A stretch of DNA of 64,000 nt from Pseudobdellovibrionaceae bacterium (GCA_019637915.1 JAHBUV010000001.1:124001-188000), one strand, 5' to 3'; positions 7,813-18,905 are shown, numbered from the stretch's first letter. A program made the numbers and translations. The notes: generated from the sequence alone by a model not told the origin.

Positions 7813-10281
7813 GTGGAGTACGGACTCAGGTCGGGCTCGTTTCTTGTTCTCATGATGCTGGCTTGCAAGGCCCTGGCGGCGCCGACGCCGTCCTTCACCT
7901 ACGAGGGTTATCTCACGGACCTGTCGAACGCTCCCGTGACGACGACGGCCGGGGACAATCTCCAGGTCAAATTCGAAATCCGCGGCAACTCCGGCACGGA
8001 CTGTCTTTTGTACTCCGAGCTCCACAACAACGTCATCGTCCAGCAGGGGGCTTTCTCCCTGAAGGTCGGCCAGGGCGCGAGCCCCAGCCTGCCGGGCGGC
8101 CAGGCGTCCCTCCGCGATCTTTTCGCCGTCAGCGGCACGATCAACGGCGATTCCTGCAGTTACAACGCCTCCTCCACGACGGGTCGCCGCTTGCTGCGCG
8201 TTTACGTCGACGGCACCAGCTTCGGCGACGTGGCGCTGACGGAGGCGCCGCGCGCCTGGGTGGCGGACACGGCGGCGGACTCCTTGAAGCTCGGCGGCAA
8301 GCTTGCAACTGAATTTGTTGAGACGTCCAGCCTGTCGATCTGCGTGGCCGGGCAGTCGCTCACCTGGAACGGCACGGCCTTCGCCTGCGCCAGAACCTCG
8401 CCCGCGGGCGCGGGCACGGCGGGCCAGGTGTTGAGCACCGACGGGGCGGGCAATCTGTCCTGGGCCGATCCCGGCGGCGGCGGTTCCGGCATCACGGCGC
8501 TGACGGGGGATGTGACCGCTTCGGGCACGGGGTCCGTGTCCGCGTCGATCGCCAACGGCGCCGTGACGGCGTCCAAAATCGCCGATGGCGCCGTCACCGC
8601 GGTGAAGCTCGAAAGCACCGGCGTGATCCCGGGGACCTACGGCGGCTCCTCGGACATCCCCGTGGTGAGCGTGGACGCCAAGGGGCGGGTGATGTCGATG
8701 TCGACCTCCGCCCTCAGCGGCATCGACGCCGCGGCCCTGGGGTCGGGCACCATCGATCCGGCCCGCCTGCCGAACGCGGTGAAGTCCTGGAACCTCACGG
8801 GCTCGGACGTGTGGACCAGCGTCAATCGCGTGGTGATCGGATCCGACCAGGCGGACGGGCGATTGCGCGTCGCCGGTCAGACCAGCAGCGATTGGCTGGT
8901 GCACGACATCGCGTCCGCGAGCACCGGCCCGGTGGCGTTCCTGCGCCGCTCGCGGGGCACGCTGATGGGGCCGACCGCGGCCAAAACGAGCGATATCCTG
9001 GGCGGTTTTTACGCCACCAGCTACAACGGATCGTCCTTCGGCAATCCGCTCGCCGGCATGGAGATCCGCGCCTCGCAGGATCACACCCCGGCGGCGCAAG
9101 GGGCCTATCTCTCCCTGCTCACGACCTCGGCGGGAAGCACCGGCCAGGTGGAACGCCTGCGCGTCGATCCGTCCGGGAAGATCGGCATCGGCACGGTGTC
9201 CCCCTCGTCCCTCCTGCACGTGAATTCCATCAGCGGGGATCTGCCGGCCGTGCTCGTCAACAACGCCATCGGCAACGTCTCCGGCTCGCACTCGGCCCTG
9301 CGCAGCCTCCTGCAGTTCAACAACACCGCGTCCGTGAGCGCGAGCCCCATCGCGGCGGCGGAGGGATCGATCGTCGTGAACTCCAGCGGTGCCTTCGGCT
9401 ATCCGGTGAACGGCATGTTGGGGACCGTGACCAACTCCGCGACCGTGACGGGCTCCCAGGGTTATGGCGTGCAGGGTCAGGCCGTTCACGCGGGCGCCCA
9501 GGGCGCGACGAAGCTCTCCGGGGTGCACGGCTCCGCGCAAGGCGGCGCCAGCAGCGGCGGCACGATCGGGACCTTGATGGGCGTTTCCGGGGACGCCGTC
9601 AACCTGTCGGGGAGCGGTAGCGTGATCAGCCAGATGTACGGCGTGCGCGGCACGGTCAACAATCTGTCCTCCACGGGCAACGTGAACTACGCCTATGCCG
9701 GCAGTTTCAGCATGGGAACCGGAACCACGACGACGATCGCCAACGCCTACGGCGTTTTCATCGGCTCGATGACGGCGACCAACGCGTGGGGCCTTTATCA
9801 GAGCGACGCCTCATTGAACAATTATTTCGCGGGCAAGGTGGGCATCGGCAACGCCGCTCCCAACTTCGCCCTGGACGTCGTCGGGGACGTCAAGGCCTCC
9901 GGCTGTGTGATGGCCGGCGGCAGCAATCTGGGCGGCACCTGCGTGTCCGATCGGCGCTACAAGGAGCACATCGAGGAGCTGCCGGACGGCGTGGCCGATC
10001 GCCTGGCCCGCATCACGCCCAAGCACTACGACTGGCGGAGAGCGGAATTCCCGGAAAAGAATTTCCCGGCGGAGCGCCAGCTGGGCGTCATCGCCCAGGA
10101 CGTGCAGGCCCAGTTCCCCGAGCTGGTGGAGACGGACGAGAAGGGCTTTCTGCGGGTGATGTACTCGTCCCTGATGACTTACTTGCTGAAGGCGTTCTCG
10201 GAGGATCATCAGCGGATCGACCGGTTGGAGATGGAAAACCGTGAACTGCGCGCGCGACTGGAAAAGCTGGAGCGGCGCTGA
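7813..10281 (+). CDS. Secreted tail-fibre-like protein with C-terminal S74 chaperone domain
   Basis: About 822 residues. The GTG at 7813 sits 8 bases after GGAG and opens a signal peptide (LVLMMLACKALAA); a GTG six bases earlier is too close to the ribosome site. A repetitive Gly/Ser/Thr/Ala-rich shaft follows, including the fibre-type run GAVTASKIADGAVTAVKL, then an Intramolecular chaperone (peptidase S74) domain at about residues 715-800 beginning VSDRRYKEHIEEL. There the Ser and Lys of the SDxxxK self-cleavage dyad are kept. A coiled coil (QRIDRLEMENRELRARLEKL) ends the protein, as expected for trimerising fibres. It resembles the secreted fibre proteins of predatory Bdellovibrio. The target is unknown. 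Confidence 0.85.
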   Translation: MEYGLRSGSFLVLMMLACKALAAPTPSFTYEGYLTDLSNAPVTTTAGDNLQVKFEIRGNSGTDCLLYSELHNNVIVQQGAFSLKVGQGASPSLPGGQASLRDLFAVSGTINGDSCSYNASSTTGRRLLRVYVDGTSFGDVALTEAPRAWVADTAADSLKLGGKLATEFVETSSLSICVAGQSLTWNGTAFACARTSPAGAGTAGQVLSTDGAGNLSWADPGGGGSGITALTGDVTASGTGSVSASIANGAVTASKIADGAVTAVKLESTGVIPGTYGGSSDIPVVSVDAKGRVMSMSTSALSGIDAAALGSGTIDPARLPNAVKSWNLTGSDVWTSVNRVVIGSDQADGRLRVAGQTSSDWLVHDIASASTGPVAFLRRSRGTLMGPTAAKTSDILGGFYATSYNGSSFGNPLAGMEIRASQDHTPAAQGAYLSLLTTSAGSTGQVERLRVDPSGKIGIGTVSPSSLLHVNSISGDLPAVLVNNAIGNVSGSHSALRSLLQFNNTASVSASPIAAAEGSIVVNSSGAFGYPVNGMLGTVTNSATVTGSQGYGVQGQAVHAGAQGATKLSGVHGSAQGGASSGGTIGTLMGVSGDAVNLSGSGSVISQMYGVRGTVNNLSSTGNVNYAYAGSFSMGTGTTTTIANAYGVFIGSMTATNAWGLYQSDASLNNYFAGKVGIGNAAPNFALDVVGDVKASGCVMAGGSNLGGTCVSDRRYKEHIEELPDGVADRLARITPKHYDWRRAEFPEKNFPAERQLGVIAQDVQAQFPELVETDEKGFLRVMYSSLMTYLLKAFSEDHQRIDRLEMENRELRARLEKLERR

Positions 10282-10318
10282 GGCGCGCCGGCGCCGCCTC
10301 GTTCCTCAAAAAAGAAAA

Positions 10319-10345
10319 CCCCGCGGTCGTCCCGCGGGGTTTTTT
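10319..10345. terminator. Bidirectional intrinsic terminator
   Basis: CCCCGCGG / CCGCGGGG 8-bp stem with a 5-base loop, followed by six T on the right and preceded by an A-run (AAAAAAGAAAA) on the left. It therefore can stop both the rightward fibre gene and the leftward hsp20 gene, whose stop codons flank it. Confidence 0.88.
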
Positions 10346-10362
10346 CTGAAAGCCCGGAAGCG

Positions 10363-10890
10363 TCAGTGCTTCGTGCTTCCCTCGACGTTTTTCTCCTTCG
10401 GTCCGAAGAATCTTTCCATCAGGCCTTTCACCTCGCCGGTTTCCTTGCCGGCGCCGGTCTTCACCTCGATCGAAACCGGTTTGGCGGCTTCGGATTTCGG
10501 CAGATACAGCTGCAGCTCGCCGTTGTCGAACTGCGCCTCGATGCGGGAGGGGTCGACGTCCTTCGGCAGGCTGAAGGCGCGGTGGAAGCGGCCGAAGCTG
10601 CGCTCGGTGCGGGTCCAGCCGTTTTTCTCGTCCTGGAACTCGCGGCGCCGTTCGCCGGTGACGGTCAGCATGCCGTCATGCACTTCGATTTTCACATCCT
10701 TCTCTTTCATGCCCGGCAGGTCGAAGGCCATCAGATAGCCTTTGTCGTTTTCGGTGATGTCCGTGGCCGGTTGGAAGAGTTCCGTTCTTTCCGAAGGGGT
10801 GGCGCCCTGCAGTTGGTTGATCATTTCGTCGAATTCCTTGAAAAGATCCCAGGCGGAGCCGCGGTTTCGGGTCGTCAGTTGGTGTCTCAT
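10363..10890 (-). CDS. Hsp20/alpha-crystallin small heat-shock protein
   Basis: 175 residues from the ATG (MRHQLTTRNRG) preceded by AAAGGAG; a longer upstream start has no ribosome site. The alpha-crystallin domain spans about residues 45-145, with YLMAFDLPGMKEKDVKIEVHD, LTVTGERR and the FHRAFSLPKDVD strand. It would be a cytosolic ATP-independent holdase. A variable C-terminal tail carries KPVSIEVK, where an IxI/V-type anchoring motif is expected. It is monocistronic. Confidence 0.93.
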   Translation of the reverse strand: MRHQLTTRNRGSAWDLFKEFDEMINQLQGATPSERTELFQPATDITENDKGYLMAFDLPGMKEKDVKIEVHDGMLTVTGERRREFQDEKNGWTRTERSFGRFHRAFSLPKDVDPSRIEAQFDNGELQLYLPKSEAAKPVSIEVKTGAGKETGEVKGLMERFFGPKEKNVEGSTKH

Positions 10891-11057
10891 ACGTTTTTCT
10901 CCTTTCGTTGTCGCGTGACGTCTTCGTCTCACACGGTGAACATGTGAATCCCCGCCGGGCTGTCAAGGCAGCGAAAAAACCGCGAAGAACGACGCGTGGC
11001 GCGACCCCGACCTCGGTCGGTCTCAAGCTGAGACGCGAAAAAGCCGAGAAGCGGGGC

Positions 11058-11318
11058 ATGATCCGCACTCTGGAAAACCTCGATGCCGGCACCTCCCTGA
11101 TGTTGATGTCCTGCCTGTCGGTCGTCCTTTTTTGTTTTTGCTGCTACCGCTTCCTTCGTGAAATCACGAAGCCCTGGCCCGTGATGAACAACACGGCTTA
11201 CGCCCGTCCCGCCCTGCAGGTGGGCCGCGCCTACAAGGTTTTTTCCTGGGGGCTTCTGATGGGCTTTTTCTTGGTGGGCCTTGTCATTTCTTTTGTTGAG
11301 GTCTTCACCCGGCTATGA
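11058..11318 (+). CDS. Small two-helix membrane protein
   Basis: 86 residues from MIRTLENLDAGTS. Two hydrophobic segments, LMLMSCLSVVLFCFCCYRF and SWGLLMGFFLVGLVISFVEV, are joined by a polar loop, giving a hairpin-like inner-membrane protein. The ribosome site is weak (GGGG). I do not recognise it. It is followed after 7 bases by the aldehyde dehydrogenase gene. Confidence 0.55.
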   Translation: MIRTLENLDAGTSLMLMSCLSVVLFCFCCYRFLREITKPWPVMNNTAYARPALQVGRAYKVFSWGLLMGFFLVGLVISFVEVFTRL

Positions 11319-11319
11319 T
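11291..11319 (+). promoter_or_regulatory. Candidate promoter of the aldehyde dehydrogenase gene
   Basis: TATGAT (11314-11319, 5 of 6 consensus) ends 6 bases before the ATG at 11326. Seventeen bases upstream is a poor -35, TTTTGT. The strong -10 at this fixed distance is part of a pattern seen at several genes here. Confidence 0.35.
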
Positions 11320-11325
11320 CGGGGG

Positions 11326-12696
11326 ATGGAATTCCAAACTTACAATCCGACCACCGGTGACGCCCTTCAACGGCGCGAGCACTGGCCCTTTGAAAAAGCC
11401 GAAAAACAATTGAACGAATCCTGGAAGGACTTTCTGGTCTGGCGGCGGCGGTCGCCCAAAGACCGGGCCCAGGCGGTGGCGCTGTGGGCGCGCTCGCTGA
11501 AAAACCAGCGCGACCGGCTGGCGCGCATGATGACGGAGGAGATGGGGAAACCCATCCGCCAGGCGAAGGCCGAAATCGACAAATGCATTTTCACCTGCGA
11601 GTACCTGGCGGCGGAAGGGCCGAAATTCCTGGAGCCGCAGCGGCACGAATCCCCTTATCATGAGTCCTGGGTGACCTATGAGCCCCTGGGGCCCATCCTG
11701 GCCATCATGCCCTGGAACTTCCCCCTGTGGCAGGTGGTGCGTTTCGCGGCGCCGGCCCTGATCGCCGGCAACACGGTTTTGCTGAAGCACGCCGATCTCA
11801 CCGCCGGTTGCGCGGAGATCATCGGGGAGTCGGCCCGCGACCTGGTGGACGGGCTGCGTTTGATCCGCAATCTGCCCATCGACCACGAGGTGGCGGCGGA
11901 TCTGATGCGGCACCCGAAGATCCGCGGCGTGACCTTCACGGGCAGCACGCGGGGCGGGCGCGAGGTGGCGCGCACGGCGGGCGAGGCCTTGAAAAAAACC
12001 GTGCTCGAACTCGGCGGCAGCGACGCCTACATCGTTTTGTCCGACGCCGACGTGATCGCGGCGGCGAAAACCTGCGCGGCGGCGCGCTTGGTGAACGGCG
12101 GCCAGTCCTGCGTCGCCGCCAAACGCTTCATCGTCGAGAGGCCCGCGGCCGGGGCTTTTGTCTCCGCCCTGGTGAATGAAATGAAAGCCGTGCAACCCGG
12201 CGATCCCTTCGACGAGGATTGCCGCTTGGGGCCCCTGGCCGCCAAAAAATTCCAAGCGCAGCTGGCCGAGCAGGTGGAGGATCTGCAAAAACTCGGCGGG
12301 CGCGTCGTTCTGGGCGGCACCGTGCCCGAGGGGCCCGCCGCCTATTATCCCCCCACGGTGATCGTTTTTGAGCGGCCGACCCCGGGAGTGGGCGACATCG
12401 AGACCTTCGGTCCCGTGGCCGTGGTGATCGTCGCGGCGGACGCCGTGGAGGCGATGCGCGCCGCCAATGACAGCCCTTACGGGCTGGGTGGGGCGCTTTT
12501 CACCGCCGACACAACAAAAGGACTTGATCTGCTCCGTGATTTCGAGGCGGGCTTCGTGGTCCTGAACGGCTCCGTGCAATCCGACGTGCGCCTGCCTTTC
12601 GGCGGCGTGAAGGACTCCGGCCATGGCCGCGAGCTGTCGGTGCACGGCCTGCATGAATTCTGCAACATCAAAACCGTCGCCCAGGGGGCGCGTTGA
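11326..12696 (+). CDS. NAD(P)-dependent aldehyde dehydrogenase, succinate-semialdehyde type
   Basis: 456 residues, ALDH superfamily. Visible are PWNFPLWQVVRFAAPALIAG (coenzyme/substrate entrance), FTGSTRGGREVA (NAD-binding turn), catalytic Glu in LELGGSDAY, and the nucleophile in NGGQSCVAAKRF. The QSCVAAKR form resembles the Sad/YneI succinate-semialdehyde dehydrogenase branch, which oxidises succinic semialdehyde to succinate, but related aldehydes are possible. The stop codon overlaps the TTG start of tilS. Confidence 0.88.
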   Translation: MEFQTYNPTTGDALQRREHWPFEKAEKQLNESWKDFLVWRRRSPKDRAQAVALWARSLKNQRDRLARMMTEEMGKPIRQAKAEIDKCIFTCEYLAAEGPKFLEPQRHESPYHESWVTYEPLGPILAIMPWNFPLWQVVRFAAPALIAGNTVLLKHADLTAGCAEIIGESARDLVDGLRLIRNLPIDHEVAADLMRHPKIRGVTFTGSTRGGREVARTAGEALKKTVLELGGSDAYIVLSDADVIAAAKTCAAARLVNGGQSCVAAKRFIVERPAAGAFVSALVNEMKAVQPGDPFDEDCRLGPLAAKKFQAQLAEQVEDLQKLGGRVVLGGTVPEGPAAYYPPTVIVFERPTPGVGDIETFGPVAVVIVAADAVEAMRAANDSPYGLGGALFTADTTKGLDLLRDFEAGFVVLNGSVQSDVRLPFGGVKDSGHGRELSVHGLHEFCNIKTVAQGAR

Positions 12697-13664
12697 AAAA
12701 GCCAGCGGGCGCGTTGAAGGCGCGCTTCGGCCTGGAGCACCGCCTCTGGGAGCGCTTGAAAAAAGACGGCCTGCGCGGGCGCGGGTTCTTGCTCGCCTGT
12801 TCGGGCGGCGCGGACTCGGTCGCCTTGGTGCGGGCCTTCGCGGCGGTTCAGGCGAAAAAAAATTTGCGCGTGGCCCACTTGCACCACGGCCCCGGCGGGG
12901 CGGGGGCCTTCCGCGATGAGGCGCGGCAGTTCGTGCGCGATCTGGCGCGCGACCTGGATCTGGCCTTTGTGGAAGCCCATCACGGGGGGGAGATTTTGCG
13001 GGGGGAGGCGGCCTGCCGGGATTTTCGCCGGCAGTGGCTCGAGCGCTGGCGGGAGGAGTTCGCGATGGACGCCGTCGTCACGGCCCACCACGCGGAGGAC
13101 CTCCTGGAGACGCGGTTGATCCGCCTGGTCCGCGGGACGGGGCCCGGGGGATTGAGGGCCATCCCGGTGTGGCGGGCCCCCTGGTACCGTCCCTTCCTCG
13201 GATTTTCCCCCGACGAACTGCGGGGATATCTCGAAAAGATCAACCAATCTTGGTGTGAAGATCCCAGCAATCAGGACCCGCGTTTTTTGCGCAACTGGCT
13301 CCGGCAAAATTGGCTGCCCGCTTTGGAGGCATACCGACCGGGTTCCAAGGGGGCTTTGGGTCGTTCGCTCGAGGATGTGGCGGCTTCGGTCCCGAAGATT
13401 TCACTTCCAGTGCGGTCGGCTTCCCGCTCTTGGGCCGTCCGTCGCGCCGAGTGGGAGACATGGTCGCCGGGGGAGCGGCTCCAGCAGCTCGCGGTCGGAC
13501 TGCGTCATGCGGGTGTGGCGAATTTCACACGGGGACAGCTCGAGGAGATTCACCGTCGCCTGGACAAAAATCAAAAGGACTACAGCTTTCAATTGGCGGG
13601 TTGCGTTTGGACCGTGGGAGCGGAACAAATTCAAGCGCGCCTGGTTGTGGCGCCTCTGAAATGA
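12693..13664 (+). CDS. tilS: tRNA(Ile)-lysidine synthase
   Basis: 323 residues. It converts C34 of the CAU-anticodon isoleucine tRNA to lysidine, changing its codon from AUG to AUA. The PP-loop ACSGGADSVAL lies near residue 36; HHAEDLLETRLIRLVRGTG is the second family motif. It is shorter than E. coli TilS, with a reduced C-terminal part. The TTG start overlaps the dehydrogenase stop by four bases, so expression is coupled to that gene. Confidence 0.93.
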   Translation: MKKPAGALKARFGLEHRLWERLKKDGLRGRGFLLACSGGADSVALVRAFAAVQAKKNLRVAHLHHGPGGAGAFRDEARQFVRDLARDLDLAFVEAHHGGEILRGEAACRDFRRQWLERWREEFAMDAVVTAHHAEDLLETRLIRLVRGTGPGGLRAIPVWRAPWYRPFLGFSPDELRGYLEKINQSWCEDPSNQDPRFLRNWLRQNWLPALEAYRPGSKGALGRSLEDVAASVPKISLPVRSASRSWAVRRAEWETWSPGERLQQLAVGLRHAGVANFTRGQLEEIHRRLDKNQKDYSFQLAGCVWTVGAEQIQARLVVAPLK

Positions 13665-13673
13665 TGCTAGCCT
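13645..13673 (+). promoter_or_regulatory. Candidate promoter of ftsH
   Basis: TTGTGG (13645-13650), 17 bases, TAGCCT (13668-13673), straddling the tilS stop codon, with a predicted start near 13680 and a leader of about 30 bases that contains the ribosome site. Moderate match only. Confidence 0.3.
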
Positions 13674-13710
13674 CAATTTAATTAAACATTCGTTTGGAAA
13701 GAGGTTTTCC

Positions 13711-15681
<1,971 letters not shown>

Positions 15682-15686
15682 CGTTC

Positions 15687-16496
15687 ATGTGGTCGAGCTT
15701 CCTTGAACAACTTGAATTCGTCGTCGGTCAGATCCGTCCCCAGGATCTGATCGACATCGCCCTCGTTTGGCTGATCGTTTACAAAGTGCTCATCCTCATC
15801 CGCCGCACGGGCACGGTGCAGATGCTCTCGGGTCTGGGCGTGCTGGCGATCGGCTACATCCTGAGCATCTGGCTCGAGCTGTTCACGTTCAACTGGCTGC
15901 TGGAAAAATTCTTCGCCAATCTGTTCGTCATCGTGGTGATCCTGTTCCAGGGCGAGATCCGTCGCGCCTTGGCGCACATCGGATCGAATCCGTTTTTCAC
16001 GGACGTCTCGGCGGTGCAGGAGACCGAGATCGTCGAGGACCTCGCCAAGGGCATTCTCCAGTGCGCCTTCAAGGGCTTCGGCGCGCTGATCGTGATCGAG
16101 CGCGAGATCATGGTGGATTACCACATCGAGCCGGGCACCGAGATGGACGCCAAGGTGTCGACCGAGCTGATCACGTCGATCTTCCACCCCTCCTCGCCCA
16201 TGCACGATGGCGCGGTGTTGGTCCGCGGCGGCCGCATCCACTCGGCCGGCTGCTTCCTGCCGCTGTCGAAAAACCCCGTGCTGGACAAGAACCTCGGCAC
16301 GCGCCACCGCGCCGCCGTCGGCCTGACGGAGGAAACGGACGCCATCGTTTTCGTGATCAGCGAGGAAAGCCAGCTGATCAGCATCGTGCAGGGGGGGCGA
16401 CTGCGCTCCAACGCCGAGCTGGGCCAGATCCGCCGCACCCTCTATCAGGCTTACGGCCTGGCCTACCAAGAACCGCAAGACGGGGAGCGCTTATGA
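15687..16496 (+). CDS. cdaA: Diadenylate cyclase CdaA (c-di-AMP synthase)
   Basis: 269 residues: three N-terminal membrane helices, then the DAC domain. Both catalytic signatures are intact: DGA in MHDGAVLV (about residue 174) and RHR in GTRHRAAVG (about residue 206). It condenses two ATP to cyclic di-AMP, a messenger for potassium/osmotic and envelope homeostasis. I used the ATG at 15687; a TTG at 15678 overlapping the ftsH stop is the alternative. It sits directly upstream of cdaR, and glmM follows, the classical c-di-AMP module. Confidence 0.95.
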   Translation: MWSSFLEQLEFVVGQIRPQDLIDIALVWLIVYKVLILIRRTGTVQMLSGLGVLAIGYILSIWLELFTFNWLLEKFFANLFVIVVILFQGEIRRALAHIGSNPFFTDVSAVQETEIVEDLAKGILQCAFKGFGALIVIEREIMVDYHIEPGTEMDAKVSTELITSIFHPSSPMHDGAVLVRGGRIHSAGCFLPLSKNPVLDKNLGTRHRAAVGLTEETDAIVFVISEESQLISIVQGGRLRSNAELGQIRRTLYQAYGLAYQEPQDGERL

Positions 16497-16918
16497 GGAT
16501 CAGGCGCCTGCGCGGCATGATCAAGGAATTCTTCACGGAGAACGTCAGCTACAAACTGGTCTCGCTCTTCATCGCCTTGATCCTGTGGACCACCATCCTC
16601 GGCCGCCGTGATTTCATCTACAGCCGCACCATCGACCTGGATTTCCGCGCCTCGCCGGGCTTCTCGGTGGTGGCCCAGCCCGAGCAGGTGAGGCTGCGCG
16701 TGTCGGGGACGCGCTCCTCTTTGCGTCGCTTCATGGAGGCCACGGCCAGTCAGAGCCTTCTGATCGACCTGACCAGCCGCGGCCCCAGCGTCATCGAGAT
16801 GAACGTGCCTTTGGATAAAATCGACATCCCCTTAGGAGTGAAGGTTCTGAGCGTGCGTCCCAGCGTGATCCGTGCTGAGATCGTTCCATTGAAGCCTTCC
16901 ACGCCCGAAGGCCCTTAA
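16493..16918 (+). CDS. cdaR: CdaR/YbbR-domain regulator of CdaA
   Basis: 141 residues. One N-terminal membrane helix (YKLVSLFIALILWTTILG) is followed by what looks like a single YbbR-type beta domain; Firmicute CdaR proteins usually carry several YbbR repeats, so this is a short form. CdaR binds and modulates CdaA at the membrane. The ATG overlaps the cdaA stop (ATGA), giving coupled translation and supporting the assignment. Confidence 0.85.
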   Translation: MRIRRLRGMIKEFFTENVSYKLVSLFIALILWTTILGRRDFIYSRTIDLDFRASPGFSVVAQPEQVRLRVSGTRSSLRRFMEATASQSLLIDLTSRGPSVIEMNVPLDKIDIPLGVKVLSVRPSVIRAEIVPLKPSTPEGP

Positions 16919-16933
16919 GAAAGGAAAACCGCC

Positions 16934-17512
16934 ATGAAAAAGATTCTGCTCTTCGTGATGACTTTCGGTTTCATCGCTCAGGCCCAGGCCGACCTGGCCG
17001 TGGGGGTCCTCGGCGGCGTGCGCCGGGACGGCTACCAATACTCCGCCAATGACGGCAGCTCCGTCGACGCCAAGAGCGGTTCCACCTACGGCGCCCTGCT
17101 GTGGCTGCCCTTCCTGCCGACCCTGAGCTTCCGCACCGGGATCCTGTACGAATCCCGCACGCTGGGCTTCTCGTCCACCGCCGGGGACGTCGACCTCAAG
17201 GAAACTCGCGTCGTTTACCCGGTGCTCCTGGAGCTGGCCCTGCCGCTGACGGGCCTGTCCGCCATCGGCGGCCTGCACTACGCGACGCTCAACAAGGCCG
17301 AACTGTCCAAGCCCGGCTTCACGATCAAGGATCCCAAGACCGATCAGCGCCTGGTGCTGGGTCTGGGTTACGAGATGGCCTCTTTCACCCTCCTGTCGTT
17401 GCGCGTGGAGGGCCTTTACGAGCGCAGCATGGACAACTTCTCCAACACGGACGGCGTCGATTTGAAATCCAACTCCATCGCCGCCAACGTGATTTTGAAA
17501 TTCGGCTTCTAA
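16934..17512 (+). CDS. Outer-membrane beta-barrel protein
   Basis: 192 residues. A signal peptide MKKILLFVMTFGFIAQAQA is followed by alternating amphipathic strands and a C-terminal aromatic end (ANVILKFGF), the usual BAM-recognised signature of outer-membrane barrels, probably eight-stranded by length. AAGGAAA precedes the ATG. It lies between cdaR and glmM with 15- and 13-base gaps and so is likely cotranscribed with the c-di-AMP module. Specific function unknown. Confidence 0.78.
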   Translation: MKKILLFVMTFGFIAQAQADLAVGVLGGVRRDGYQYSANDGSSVDAKSGSTYGALLWLPFLPTLSFRTGILYESRTLGFSSTAGDVDLKETRVVYPVLLELALPLTGLSAIGGLHYATLNKAELSKPGFTIKDPKTDQRLVLGLGYEMASFTLLSLRVEGLYERSMDNFSNTDGVDLKSNSIAANVILKFGF

Positions 17513-17525
17513 GCAAGGACCTGTC

Positions 17526-18905
17526 ATGACCGAGAAAAAGATCCCGCGACTCTTTGGCACGGACGGCATCCGCGGCACCGCCAACCAGTGGCCGATGACG
17601 CCGGAGATGGTGGCGAAAATCGGCCAGGCCATCGGTTTGGTCCTGCAGAACTGGCAGCGTCGCGGGGCCTCCCAGATCCGCAAGGTGGTGATCGGCAAGG
17701 ACACGCGCCTGTCCGGTTACATGATCGAGCAGGCGCTGGCCTCGGGACTGAACTCCATGGGCGTGTACGTGCAGCTCCTGGGCCCGATGCCCACGCCGGG
17801 CATCGGTTACCTGGTGCGCACCATGCGCGCCGACGCCGGCATCGTCATCTCGGCGTCGCACAACGCCTTCCAGGACAACGGCATCAAGATCTTCGGCCCG
17901 GACGGTTTCAAGCTGCCCGAGGAGATGGAGCGCGAGATCGAGCGCCTGGTCGCGAACGAGGATCTGGGCAAGAAGCTGCCGCCCTCGAAAGACATCGGCC
18001 GCACCAAGCGCATCGACGACGCCCAGGGGCGCTACATCGTTTACGTGAAGAACACCTTCCCTTTGGAATTCACCTTGGACGGCCTGCGCGTCGTCCTCGA
18101 CACGGCCAACGGCGCCTCCTACAAAGTGGCGCCGGCGATCTTCGAGGAGCTGGGGGCCGAGGTCATCCAGCTGGGTGACGCACCCAACGGCACGAACATC
18201 AACGACAAGGTGGGCGCCCTCTATCCGGCGAAACTCGCCGAGGTGGTGCGCGAGTACCGCGCCGACGTGGGCATTTCCCTGGACGGGGACGCCGACCGCG
18301 TGATCATGGTGGACGACGCCGGCGAGATCGTGAACGGCGACCACATCCTGGGCATCTGCGCCCTTTTCCTGAAGCGCAAGGGCCTGCTGAAGAAAGACAC
18401 CCTGGTGGTGACGCAGATGTCGAATTTCGGCCTCGAGAAAAAGATGAACGAGAACGGCATCCAGGTGGTGAAAACCGGCGTCGGCGACAAGTACGTGGTC
18501 GAGGAGATGCGCAAGAACGGCTACAACCTCGGCGGCGAGCAGTCGGGGCACATCATTTTCCTCGATCACACGACGACCGGGGACGGCTGCGTGGCGGCCC
18601 TCGCCGTGCTGGCCGTGATGAAAGAGACCGGCAAAACCATCAGCGAGCTCAACTCCCTGATCGAGGACGTGCCGCAGGTGTTGATCAACTGCCGCGTGCG
18701 CCACCGCAAGGACGTCGCCGACATCAAGGGCTATGCGGAACTGATCCGCGACATTGAAAAGAAACTCGCCGGCGAAGGCCGGGTTTTCGTGCGCTTCAGC
18801 GGCACCGAGCCCGTGATCCGCATCCTCGTCGAAGGCCCCGACAAGCGCGCCATCACCTCCTACGCCGAGGAGATCGCGCAACTCCTGGAAAGAGAACTGT
18901 CGTGA
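17526..18905 (+). CDS. glmM: Phosphoglucosamine mutase
   Basis: 459 residues. It interconverts glucosamine-6-phosphate and glucosamine-1-phosphate on the way to UDP-GlcNAc for murein and LPS. The phosphoserine loop ISASHNAFQDNG (about residues 108-119), metal loop DGDADR, sugar loop GGEQSGHI and C-terminal phosphate loop RFSGTEPVIRI are all present. GlmM is known to bind CdaA and restrain it in Firmicutes, matching its place downstream of cdaA-cdaR. The stop overlaps pdxJ. Confidence 0.96.
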   Translation: MTEKKIPRLFGTDGIRGTANQWPMTPEMVAKIGQAIGLVLQNWQRRGASQIRKVVIGKDTRLSGYMIEQALASGLNSMGVYVQLLGPMPTPGIGYLVRTMRADAGIVISASHNAFQDNGIKIFGPDGFKLPEEMEREIERLVANEDLGKKLPPSKDIGRTKRIDDAQGRYIVYVKNTFPLEFTLDGLRVVLDTANGASYKVAPAIFEELGAEVIQLGDAPNGTNINDKVGALYPAKLAEVVREYRADVGISLDGDADRVIMVDDAGEIVNGDHILGICALFLKRKGLLKKDTLVVTQMSNFGLEKKMNENGIQVVKTGVGDKYVVEEMRKNGYNLGGEQSGHIIFLDHTTTGDGCVAALAVLAVMKETGKTISELNSLIEDVPQVLINCRVRHRKDVADIKGYAELIRDIEKKLAGEGRVFVRFSGTEPVIRILVEGPDKRAITSYAEEIAQLLERELS

